A stretch of 64,000 nt of DNA, from assembly GCF_023195895.1 (NCBI RefSeq), contig NZ_JALPRK010000006.1:1-64000 (forward strand), given 5' to 3'. Of the stretch, positions 35,208-43,182 are shown one piece after another (position 1 is the stretch's first letter; every line of letters starts with the position of its first letter). Both the position numbers and the translations under genes were made by a program. Source of the stretch: Paenibacillus mellifer (GTDB lineage Bacteria > Bacillota > Bacilli > Paenibacillales > Paenibacillaceae). The notes beneath the pieces are model-generated. The model searched no databases. It was not told where the DNA came from and was given only the letters and a program-made list of their open reading frames with translations.

Positions 35208-36119
35208 TTACCCCTTGGGAATGCCGCGATATTCGGTCGGGGAGTACCCCATGATTTTCTTGAATAGCCGCGAAAAATAATACGGGTCGGACAGGCCGAC
35301 CGCACCGGCGATCTCTTTGACGCTTAAGCCGGTGAGGTCGAGAAGCTGTCCGGCCCGCTGCATTTTCAGCCGCAAAAAATACTCGATCGGCGGGAGACCC
35401 GCCTCGCGGTTGAACAGGTACACGAGATGCTGCTTCGACACCCCGACCTGCTTCGCCAGTTCGGGGAGCGAGACGCTCTCCGTCAGCCGTTCGGTCATGT
35501 AGCGGACCGCCTCGTCGAAATAGCGCTCGCGTTTGCGGGCCTGCGCCGAACGCTCGGCGCTGAGCCCGATGCTGCTGAGCAGGTGGCGCATCGTCTGGGC
35601 AACATGGATTTGCGCGGGGAGGGAATAGTGCTTGTCGTAGAGCAGGCGGTAGCACTGTTCAAACTGCTCCAGCAGCTGGGCATGCACGCTGAGCGGCAGC
35701 CGGACGGGGCCACCCTGATCCAAGCCGTAGGTGCGGATCAGCTCCGCGGTATCCTCGCCCTGAAGATGAAACCAGTAAATGCTCCAGGGCTTGTCGGCCG
35801 ACGCCCCGTACCGATGCGGCGTACCTGCCGGGACGACCGCCAGTTGACGCTCCGTCAACGGATAGCTCCTATCCGTGCTGCTCGATTCTTCACTCCATTC
35901 CACCCATCCCTCGCCCTCCACGCAATAGATGAAAATATGAGCGTCCGCCCCTTCGGGGCGCTCCCGAAAATGGTGCCGCGCATGCGGGAAAAAGCCGATA
36001 TCGCTGACGAACAGCGGACGGGTCAGCGTGGAGATGTTCAGTTCTTTCAGCATATAATCCGGTTGAACGAACAGCTTCTGCGCATCAAAACCGTCAGGTT
36101 TGCGAATCTGGTTATCCAC
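35208..36119 (-). CDS. AraC-family transcriptional regulator (cupin-type)
   Basis: A 303-residue cytoplasmic regulator. The N-terminal cupin-like sugar-sensing domain (about 40-170, FIYCVEGEGWVEW and AVVPAGTPHRYG) precedes a C-terminal AraC DNA-binding domain with both helix-turn-helix units (about 205-300; SLPELAKQVGVSKQHLVYLF and VKEIAGAVGLSDPYYFSRLF). The start is GTG 36119, six bases after GAGGAGGGGG. Divergent from the DUF5107-TPR gene, which it probably controls through the tandem repeat at 36203. Confidence 0.9.
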   Translation of the reverse strand: MDNQIRKPDGFDAQKLFVQPDYMLKELNISTLTRPLFVSDIGFFPHARHHFRERPEGADAHIFIYCVEGEGWVEWSEESSSTDRSYPLTERQLAVVPAGTPHRYGASADKPWSIYWFHLQGEDTAELIRTYGLDQGGPVRLPLSVHAQLLEQFEQCYRLLYDKHYSLPAQIHVAQTMRHLLSSIGLSAERSAQARKRERYFDEAVRYMTERLTESVSLPELAKQVGVSKQHLVYLFNREAGLPPIEYFLRLKMQRAGQLLDLTGLSVKEIAGAVGLSDPYYFSRLFKKIMGYSPTEYRGIPKG

Positions 36120-36202
36120 GGAACCCCCTCCTCATAAGAATATAGTCCATCATCTCCCGTATTTCGTCAATTGGAATTCCTCCGGGTCCGGGGTACATTG
36201 GG

Positions 36203-36220
36203 GTTACAACCGTTACAACC
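36203..36220 (+). promoter_or_regulatory. tandem 9-bp direct repeat, candidate AraC operator
   Basis: GTTACAACC occurs twice head to tail (36203-36211 and 36212-36220) about 20 bases before the DUF5107 gene and 83 bases before the divergent araC start. A regulator site is inferred; the period is short for a classical AraC pair. Confidence 0.4.
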
Positions 36221-36241
36221 AACGAAGGGGAGGATTTCAAT

Positions 36242-39200
36242 ATGAACGATCGGCATCGAGGCGCCGCCCAAACGACCGCGGTAAGGGTCTGGGAAGAGGA
36301 TAAGCTCATTCCGACGTACGGGGTTGGGGAGCCTGACAAGAACCCGATGTTTTTGGAGAAACGCGTGTATCAAGGCAGCTCCGGACGGGTCTATCCTCAT
36401 CCGGTGATCGATAAGATTCACGACGAGAAGCAGGAGGTCAGCTACCGGCTGGCGATTTTGGAGAATGAGTACGTTCGGATCGAAATCATGCCGGAGCTGG
36501 GCGGGCGGATCTACCGCGCGCTCGATAAGACGAACAACTACGACTTCGTTTACTATAATCAGGTCATCAAACCGGCGCTGGTCGGCCTGGCCGGGCCGTG
36601 GATTTCCGGAGGCATCGAGTTCAACTGGCCGCAGCATCACCGGCCGAACACTTATGGCCCGGTCGAATACCGGCTGGAGCAAGGGGAGGACGGCAGCGCC
36701 ACCGTTTGGGTCAGCGAGATCGACCGCATGTACGGTACGAAAATGACGGCCGGATTTACGCTGTATCCAGGCAAGGCGTATCTGGAAATCTCCGCGCAGC
36801 TGTACAACCGGACGCCGGAGCCGCAGACCTTCCTGTGGTGGGCCAACCCGGCCGTGGCGGTCAATGACCACACGCAGTCCGTGTTTCCGCCGGACGTTAC
36901 CGCCGTGTTCGACCACGGCAAACGGGACGTCTCGCGTTTTCCGATCGCCACCGGCACGTATTACAAGATGGATTATTCGGAGGGTGTTGATATTTCCCGA
37001 TACAAAAACATCCCGGTGCCCACGTCCTATATGGCTTATAAATCCGACTACAATTTCGTAGGCGGATACGACCACGGCGTGCAGGCCGGCCTGCTGCACG
37101 TGGCCAATCATCACATCTCCCCGGGGAAGAAGCAGTGGACTTGGGGGAACGGCGAATTTGGCCAGGCGTGGGACCGCAACCTGACGGACGAAGACGGCCC
37201 GTACATTGAACTGATGACCGGGGTGTATACCGACAATCAGCCGGATTTCACCTGGCTGCAGCCCTACGAGGAGAAGTCGTTTAAGCAGTATTTTATGCCG
37301 TATAAAGACATCGGCGTCGTGAAAAACGCGTCGATCGAAGCGGCCGTCAACCTCGAGGTCGACGAGACGGCGCGTACGGCAACGGTGTTGGCTTATGCAA
37401 CCTCCGATTATGAAGGGGCGGTCGTGGAGCTGAAGGGCGCACGCCGGGTCTACGTATCCGATGCGGTGCGCCTGTCGCCGGCCTCGACTTACAAATCGGT
37501 TGTCGCGCTGGACGAAAGCGACCAGCCGCATGACCTGATCGTGACCGTGCGCGACAGCGATGGACGGCTGCTGATTTCGTATCGCCCGGCCAAGCCGTCG
37601 ATCGAGCAGGTGCCGGAAGCCGCTAAGCCGCTGCCCCAGCCGCAAGAGCTGAAAACGAACGAGCAGCTGTATCTGGCCGGCCTTCATCTGGAGCAGTACC
37701 GTCATGCCACGTTCGAGCCGGAAGCGTATTATCTGGAAGGCTTGAAGCGGGACGCCGGAGACATCCGCATCAACGTGGCCTACGGCACGCTGATGCTACG
37801 CCGGGGCCGGTTCGCCGAGGCCGAGGCGCATTTCCGCACGGCGGTGAAGTCGCTGACCTGGCGCAACCCCAACCCTTACGACAGCGAAGCGCTGTACCAG
37901 CTCGGGCTGGCGCTGCAGCTGCAAGGGCGGAACGAAGAGGCGTTCGCTGCCTTCTACAAATCCGTCTGGTCCGCCGCCTGGCAGGACAGCGGCTACTTCT
38001 CGCTGGCTTCGATCGCCTGCGGCCGCGGCAGCTATGCGGAAGCGCTCGAGCTGGTTACCCGCTCGCTGATCCGCAATAGCCGCAACTATAAGGCGCGGCA
38101 TCTGAAAGCGGCGCTGCTGCGGAAGCTCGGGCGGCCGGCGGAAGCGCTCGGCTATGCCGACGAGACGTTGGCGCTCGACCCGGCCGACTTCGGCGCCGCG
38201 AATGAGCGCTGGGCCGCGCTGCTGGCCTTGGGCGATGCGGCTTCGGGCGCTGCGGCCTTGGCCGAGCTCCGGCGGTTGATGCGCGACGACGCGCATAACG
38301 CCTTGCAGCTGGCCGCGGATTACCTCGGCTTCGGCCTTTACGACGAGGCCGTGCAGGTGTTGCAGCGGATCGCGCCGGACGCGGAAACGCCGGCTTACCC
38401 GATGCTGCATTACACCTTGGCCTATGCGCTTGAACGGGCCGGACGCGGCGAATTGGCCGCGCGCCACCGGCAAGCAGGCGCCGCCGCGCCGGCGGATTAC
38501 TGCTTCCCGAACAGCCTGACGGATCTGCTCGTGCTGCAAAGCGCGATCGAGGCAAACCCGGGCGATGCCAAAGCGCATTACTACCTCGGCAACTGGATGT
38601 ACGACAAGAAACGCCCGGACGAAGCGATCGCCCACTGGGAGACCTCCCGGAAGGCGGACGCCGGGTTCCCGACCGTGCACCGCAATCTGGCGCTGGCTTA
38701 TTTCAATAAGCGCGACGATGCGGACGCGGCGCGGGAAGCGCTGGAGACGGCGTTCGCCTTGAACACAGACGACGCCCGCGTGTTTTATGAATTGGACCAG
38801 CTCTACAAGAAGCTGGGCCGTCCGGCGGCGGAGCGCCTTGCTGCGCTGGAGCGACACCTGGCGCTGGTGGGCAAGCGAGACGATTTGTATCTGGAATACG
38901 TCACGCTGCAGAATACGCTGAACCGCCACGAAGAAGCCTTGCGGGCGCTGGAAGCCCGGAAATTCCATCCTTGGGAGGGCGGCGAAGGCAAAGTGACCGG
39001 GCAATATCGGTTTTCCCTCGTCGAGCTTGGGAAGCAAGCGCTGGAGGCCGGAAACGGCGAACGGGCGATCGAGCTGCTTGAGCGGGCGCTCGTCTATCCG
39101 GAAAATCTCGGGGAAGGCAAGCTCACCGGGGCACAGGAGAACGACATCCTGTATTACCTGGGCTGCGCTTATGAAGGGCAAGGCCGGCTTGAACTGGCGA

Positions 39201-39601
39201 CGCCATATTGGCAGGCCGCCTCGCAAGGGCTCGAGGAGCCGGCCGGCGCGATGTACTATAACGATCAGCCGCCGGAGATGATTTTCTACCAAGGGCTGGC
39301 TTGGCGGAAGCTGGGCGTGGAGAAAGAAGCGAAACGCCGGTTCAACAAACTGGTCGACTATGCCGAGAAACATCTGTTCGATGAGGTCGAGTTCGACTAC
39401 TTCGCCGTGTCGCTCCCGGATTTCCTCGTCTTCGAAGACGACTTGAACAGACGCAACGGAATCCACTGCCGCTTCATGTTGGGGCTTGGCAAGCTGGGCC
39501 TTGGCCAGGCGAAGGAGGCCGCCGAGCGGTTCGACGAAGTGATGGCTATGGAGCCGAGCCACCAGGGCGCAATGATCCATCGGCGGATGTGCCGCGGGTA
39601 A
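36242..39601 (+). CDS. DUF5107 and tetratricopeptide-repeat protein
   Basis: A 1119-residue cytoplasmic protein. The first 400 residues are DUF5107 (YRLAILENEYVRIEIMPELG, GGIEFNWPQHH, NPAVAVNDHTQ, DRNLTDEDGPYIELMTG), a beta-rich supersandwich resembling mutarotases and some glycosidases. Residues about 440-1110 are a TPR array, with repeats such as ALYQLGLALQLQGRNEEA and AHYYLGNWMYDKKRPDEAI. Its job is unknown; the fold and the divergent AraC gene suggest carbohydrate handling. The start is ATG 36242 after GGGGAGG. A mutarotase-like gene follows 434 bases later. Confidence 0.88.
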   Translation: MNDRHRGAAQTTAVRVWEEDKLIPTYGVGEPDKNPMFLEKRVYQGSSGRVYPHPVIDKIHDEKQEVSYRLAILENEYVRIEIMPELGGRIYRALDKTNNYDFVYYNQVIKPALVGLAGPWISGGIEFNWPQHHRPNTYGPVEYRLEQGEDGSATVWVSEIDRMYGTKMTAGFTLYPGKAYLEISAQLYNRTPEPQTFLWWANPAVAVNDHTQSVFPPDVTAVFDHGKRDVSRFPIATGTYYKMDYSEGVDISRYKNIPVPTSYMAYKSDYNFVGGYDHGVQAGLLHVANHHISPGKKQWTWGNGEFGQAWDRNLTDEDGPYIELMTGVYTDNQPDFTWLQPYEEKSFKQYFMPYKDIGVVKNASIEAAVNLEVDETARTATVLAYATSDYEGAVVELKGARRVYVSDAVRLSPASTYKSVVALDESDQPHDLIVTVRDSDGRLLISYRPAKPSIEQVPEAAKPLPQPQELKTNEQLYLAGLHLEQYRHATFEPEAYYLEGLKRDAGDIRINVAYGTLMLRRGRFAEAEAHFRTAVKSLTWRNPNPYDSEALYQLGLALQLQGRNEEAFAAFYKSVWSAAWQDSGYFSLASIACGRGSYAEALELVTRSLIRNSRNYKARHLKAALLRKLGRPAEALGYADETLALDPADFGAANERWAALLALGDAASGAAALAELRRLMRDDAHNALQLAADYLGFGLYDEAVQVLQRIAPDAETPAYPMLHYTLAYALERAGRGELAARHRQAGAAAPADYCFPNSLTDLLVLQSAIEANPGDAKAHYYLGNWMYDKKRPDEAIAHWETSRKADAGFPTVHRNLALAYFNKRDDADAAREALETAFALNTDDARVFYELDQLYKKLGRPAAERLAALERHLALVGKRDDLYLEYVTLQNTLNRHEEALRALEARKFHPWEGGEGKVTGQYRFSLVELGKQALEAGNGERAIELLERALVYPENLGEGKLTGAQENDILYYLGCAYEGQGRLELATPYWQAASQGLEEPAGAMYYNDQPPEMIFYQGLAWRKLGVEKEAKRRFNKLVDYAEKHLFDEVEFDYFAVSLPDFLVFEDDLNRRNGIHCRFMLGLGKLGLGQAKEAAERFDEVMAMEPSHQGAMIHRRMCRG

Positions 39602-39748
39602 GCCGGCGGTATGGCGGGCCGGGCCGGGCCGCTGAGGGAACCCACCTGCCGTAATGGACGAACCGATGGATCGAAGAACCGGACGCAGGCGTATAGCGAA
39701 GAAAGGCATGAGGTTAGGCATGAGGGTAGCCATGAGGGTAGGATTGCG

Positions 39749-39933
39749 CTAACGCTTGCCACAACGCTTATTTGGCTTCAAATGGCGGTTTTGATTTTCT
39801 AACGCGGATCAGCGTGCTTATGGGGGCGATTGAGCCCCCTTTTTACTATAAAATGAGCAAATAAGGTGTCGGGTAAGCGTTAGATCCAGCGCCCCCCCTT
39901 TTTTGCTCAAATAGCGCCGGTCACAAGCGTTAG
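39749..39933. repeat. cluster of four imperfect 26-base repeats (CAAATA ... AAGCGTTAG)
   Basis: Three copies are exactly 26 bases long: 39749-39774 (minus), 39858-39883 (plus) and 39908-39933 (plus). Each starts CAAATA and ends AAGCGTTAG. A fourth, degenerate one lies at about 39799-39823 (minus), sharing ATAAGC and GCGTTAG. The outer copies are inverted, and the terminator at 39822 lies between them. Confidence 0.65.
39822..39845 (+). terminator. terminator after the DUF5107-TPR gene
   Basis: GGGGGC (39822-39827) and GCCCCC (39834-39839) pair around GATTGA, followed by five T. The hairpin sits inside the repeat cluster, 220 bases after the stop. Confidence 0.72.
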
Positions 39934-40035
39934 AGGGTCTAGATCACGTTGCATAGAGAGGGCAACCCGCGGCAAGCGGGCAAAATTCAACAACGTATCG
40001 CCTTACGGCTATCCAGTTGGAGGAGGAGTATGCGA

Positions 40036-40986
40036 ATGATACAATGGCGCAAGACCCAAGTGGAAGCTTGGGATGCCTGGACGGGGGAAACCGGCCTCCT
40101 GGCGGTGACCGTGGTTCCGGAGCTTGGCGGCAAGGCCGTTTCGCTGCAGAATCGCAAGACCCGGCGCGAATGGCTGTGGCGGAGCGATAAACCGCTGGGG
40201 AACGGAGGTTACGGCACGTCCTTCGCGGCCGGCGACGAAAGCGGCTGGGACGAAATGTTCCCGGCCATCAACGTCGGCGCTTACCCGCAGGAGCCTTGGC
40301 AAGGCCGATCGATCCCCGATCACGGAGAGGTCTGGTCCCGGGCTTGGGAGCACCAGGCCGCGAACTCAGCCCTGACCTGCCGTATCGGCGGCGTACAATT
40401 TCCGTACATCCTGGAGAAAGCATATACTTTCCCCGCCGAAGACACGTTACGCGTCGAATACGCCGTTACGAACCTATCGGGCTCCCCCTTCGCCTTCCTA
40501 TGGGCGGCGCATCCGCTGCTACAGGCACGGGAGGGCATGAAGCTCCATGTACCGGCCGATTTAACGGAGATCGAGGTCTCCTATTCCGCGGAGGGAAGGC
40601 TGGGGCCGTTCGGCGACAAGCAACCTTGGCCTCTGGCGCACGGCGCGGCCGGAGAGCGGGTTGACCTGCGCACGGTGGAGCCGAATGCCGGCCGGTTCGC
40701 GGAGAAATATTATTTCTCCGGCCGGCTCGGCGCCGGCTTTGCCGGGATCAGCGATCCCGCAACCGGCGAGGCGCTGATGTTCCGCTTCCCTGCGGACCGG
40801 GTGCCGTACTTGGCCGTCTGGGCCAACTACGGCGGGTTCGGCGGCAACTACCAGCTCGCCCTGGAGCCGGCCACGGGCCGCATGGACGAACTGGCCCATG
40901 CCGTCCGCCAAGGCGAAGCCGCTATCGTTCCGGCTCGCGGCGTGTATCGCTGGCATTTGGACGTTATGATCAGTTGGGTGGAATAG
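40036..40986 (+). CDS. aldose 1-epimerase/mutarotase-like protein
   Basis: A 316-residue galactose-mutarotase-like supersandwich. Family features are VVPELGGKAVSLQNRKTRREWLW near the N terminus (quoted as VVPELGGKAVSLQ and RREWLW), GWDEMFPAINVGAYP, the His in LWAAHPLLQ, and the likely catalytic Glu in GNYQLALEPATG. It could interconvert anomers or bind a sugar released upstream; substrate unknown. The preferred start is ATG 40036, 7 bases after GGAGGAGGAG; ATG 40030 overlaps that site. It follows the DUF5107 gene, which shares the fold. Confidence 0.83.
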   Translation: MIQWRKTQVEAWDAWTGETGLLAVTVVPELGGKAVSLQNRKTRREWLWRSDKPLGNGGYGTSFAAGDESGWDEMFPAINVGAYPQEPWQGRSIPDHGEVWSRAWEHQAANSALTCRIGGVQFPYILEKAYTFPAEDTLRVEYAVTNLSGSPFAFLWAAHPLLQAREGMKLHVPADLTEIEVSYSAEGRLGPFGDKQPWPLAHGAAGERVDLRTVEPNAGRFAEKYYFSGRLGAGFAGISDPATGEALMFRFPADRVPYLAVWANYGGFGGNYQLALEPATGRMDELAHAVRQGEAAIVPARGVYRWHLDVMISWVE

Positions 40987-41104
40987 AATCTGCCCAGCCG
41001 ATGCCCTTGATCGATTCTGATCTGTGACCTAAATTACGTCCCTTGCCGGGGGCCATACGCTAGAATGAGGACGAAACAGAATCCATGTGGAGGTAGGATG
41101 GCGA

Positions 41105-41959
41105 ATGGCCCATAACAAGGGGAATAATCATAGAGGAAATGGGAAACCAGCTCCAAGCAACAAGACGGCGTACAACCGGACAACCCAAGGCAAGAAGAAC
41201 GCCGGTAAGGGGAATGCAGGTAAATCTGTGGCTGGAAAAGGAAAGGACCGGGGGACCGCGAAATCCGGTCTGATTTTTGTGATCTCGTTGATTTTAATCG
41301 GGGCCTTGGTCATCACCTTGGCTATCGTTTTTCTGAAAGATTCGGGTTCTACCAGTTTGAAGGATCTCCCGAACTACACGGAAATTAAAGGCAACTACGC
41401 GGCTGAGGGATTAAAGTATGAGAAGCAACCGCACTTGGGCGATCCAAGCGCTAAGGTGAAGGTGATCGAATTCGCCGATTTCAAATGTCCGGCCTGCAAG
41501 AAGTGGGAAGAGATTTACATGTCCCAACTTCAAAAAGACTACATCGATACAGGCAAAATGGAGTTGTTCTTTACCAACTACGCATTTATTGACCGGGATT
41601 CGATCATGGCTGCGAGCGCAGGCGAAGCGATCGCAGCGCAGAGCAACGAGAAGTTCTGGGAATTCAAGAGTAAGTTATACGCGAACCAAGGCGAGGAGAC
41701 GAAAATTTGGGCAACACCTGACTTTTTGCTCAACTTCGTGAAGAAGAACCTCGAGGGGATCGATTATGATCGGTTCGAGAAGGATTTAAAGGAACATACT
41801 TACATGCTGCCGGTCAAAGAAGATTTCAAAACCGCCGGCTATTACGGCGTCAACGGAACACCGCAGTTCATGGTCAACGGGGAATTGCTGCCGAGCTCCT
41901 CTTACGAGGAATTGGCGGCGGCGATCGAAGCGGAGTTGGCGAAGGTCGGCGGGAAATAG
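41105..41959 (+). CDS. membrane-anchored DsbA-like thiol oxidoreductase (copy 2)
   Basis: A 284-residue paralogue of the protein at 33923, clearly related across the thioredoxin domain: identical LPNYTEI and GLKYEKQPHLG, CPAC in EFADFKCPACKKWEE, and GVNGTPQFMVNGELL. The N-terminal cytoplasmic tail is longer and very rich in Asn, Lys and Gly. One span lies at about residues 59-80. The preferred start is ATG 41105, behind TGGAGGTAGG. The two copies flank about 6.4 kb containing YjbR, AraC, DUF5107-TPR and mutarotase genes. Confidence 0.9.
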   Translation: MAHNKGNNHRGNGKPAPSNKTAYNRTTQGKKNAGKGNAGKSVAGKGKDRGTAKSGLIFVISLILIGALVITLAIVFLKDSGSTSLKDLPNYTEIKGNYAAEGLKYEKQPHLGDPSAKVKVIEFADFKCPACKKWEEIYMSQLQKDYIDTGKMELFFTNYAFIDRDSIMAASAGEAIAAQSNEKFWEFKSKLYANQGEETKIWATPDFLLNFVKKNLEGIDYDRFEKDLKEHTYMLPVKEDFKTAGYYGVNGTPQFMVNGELLPSSSYEELAAAIEAELAKVGGK

Positions 41960-42063
41960 GATAAGGACGGCGAATTTCAACTTTTTTTATCTCGCCCCCC
42001 TCAAAATTCGACAGGTTTACGCAATAATCACTAAACACATCGATTGAGGGAGGAATTGGACAG

Positions 42064-43098
42064 ATGAAGAAAAGCTGGTTTATTGCATTGTTTTGCGTCG
42101 TATCCATGGGGCTGCTTGCGGGTACCGCCATGGCCAAACCGGATCATGCAAACGGAGGTAATGGCGCCGCCAAGAAAGTGGAGGTCGCCAGTAAGAAGAC
42201 GGTAGACACCGAAGAGGCTGCTCAGGCAGACAAAGGCAAAGTGGACAAGACAAAAACGGATAAAGCTGTAACAGAAGGGAAGGTTCAGGAGAAAAAAGAA
42301 GCTAAAGGCGCCAAAGAAGACAAGGCTAAAAAAGAAACGGTAACATCGGATACGTACGGCCCAGGACACAACGGCTACAAAGGTTTGCTGAAAGCTATCC
42401 AAAACGTCAAGGACAAGCCGTCGGGTGCGGTATTGGCCGATTTGCTCCTGACGAAATACGATACCAAGCTCACGGATGAGATGAAAGCGGAGCTTACGCA
42501 AATCAAGGAAGAGGCTGCGGCTTTATCCAAGGCTGCGGACCTGTTGGAGCAAGAGGGCAGCGTGACCGATGCGGTTTATTTACAGGAGGAAGCGGTGCTG
42601 GCGGACTTCACGAACATCGAATCGTACAAGAAGCTTGGCAAACTCTATGATAAGCTCGGGAAAAAAGGAGTTAAATTGTTCGTCAATGGCGAACAGCCTA
42701 CAACGGACATAACACCGGTCGTTCAAGACGGCAGCACGCTGGTCCCATTCCGGGCCATTTCCGAAGCTCTGCAAGCTGAAGTCGCCTATAACCCGGCGGA
42801 CAAGTCGATCACGGTGACGAAGGATGGCGTAACGCTGAAGCTGATCATTAATAGCAAAACGGCGTACGTGAATGGCGAACAGCAGACGTTGGACGCACCG
42901 GCCACCGTTATTGACGGCAGCACGGTTGTTCCAGTTCGATTCATTAGCGAAGCTTTTGAAGCGATCGTGAAATGGGAACCAAGCTCCCAATCGGTTGTCA
43001 TCTATAATGAAAACACCGATACGACAACGAACAATGGAACGACCCCAACAACCCCTGCTCCAGACACAACAACAACTAGCACTACAGAACAACAATAA
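42064..43098 (+). CDS. exported protein with two copper-amine-oxidase-N (stalk) domains
   Basis: A 344-residue secreted protein. It has a signal peptide (cleavage near TAMA, residue 25), then a Lys/Glu/Ala-rich charged segment (about 30-100), a helical part (about 105-195), and two stalk domains (about 200-255 and 262-310). Those domains carry the repeated pattern LFVNGEQ...GSTLVPFRAISEAL and AYVNGEQ...GSTVVPVRFISEAF. The tail is Thr/Pro/Asn-rich and presumably spans the wall. Stalk domains anchor or space surface proteins; no enzyme domain is present. The ATG follows GGGAGGAATT. Confidence 0.85.
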   Translation: MKKSWFIALFCVVSMGLLAGTAMAKPDHANGGNGAAKKVEVASKKTVDTEEAAQADKGKVDKTKTDKAVTEGKVQEKKEAKGAKEDKAKKETVTSDTYGPGHNGYKGLLKAIQNVKDKPSGAVLADLLLTKYDTKLTDEMKAELTQIKEEAAALSKAADLLEQEGSVTDAVYLQEEAVLADFTNIESYKKLGKLYDKLGKKGVKLFVNGEQPTTDITPVVQDGSTLVPFRAISEALQAEVAYNPADKSITVTKDGVTLKLIINSKTAYVNGEQQTLDAPATVIDGSTVVPVRFISEAFEAIVKWEPSSQSVVIYNENTDTTTNNGTTPTTPAPDTTTTSTTEQQ

Positions 43099-43107
43099 AA
43101 CGGGATC

Positions 43108-43139
43108 AGAAAAGACGACCTTCCCAGGTCGTCTTTTCT
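43108..43139. terminator. bidirectional terminator between the stalk-protein gene and nasC
   Basis: A perfect 14-bp stem, AGAAAAGACGACCT and AGGTCGTCTTTTCT, around TCCC. It carries T-rich ends on both strands and separates two convergent genes. Confidence 0.88.
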
Positions 43140-43182
43140 GTTTGAACGGACATTGATCAAGAGTGAAGGCCAAATAACACGA

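Larger units (their letters stand above)
39602..40035. other. non-coding region with a terminator and four 26-base repeats
   Basis: No supportable gene in 434 bases. The first 140 bases show short GC-rich and TGAGGGTAG-type repeated words. The rest holds a terminator at 39822 and a four-copy repeat family. Frames of 62-63 codons here have no ribosome site and run through the repeats. Confidence 0.6.

Noticed and set aside
37796..39733. A 645-codon open frame on the minus strand across the TPR gene
   Set aside because: It is antisense to a clear TPR protein in high-GC DNA; it has no ribosome site, no recognisable domain and an Arg/Gln-rich composition typical of shadow frames.
39611..39802. 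A 63-codon frame after the DUF5107-TPR gene
   Set aside because: It lies in low-complexity and repeat DNA with no ribosome site.
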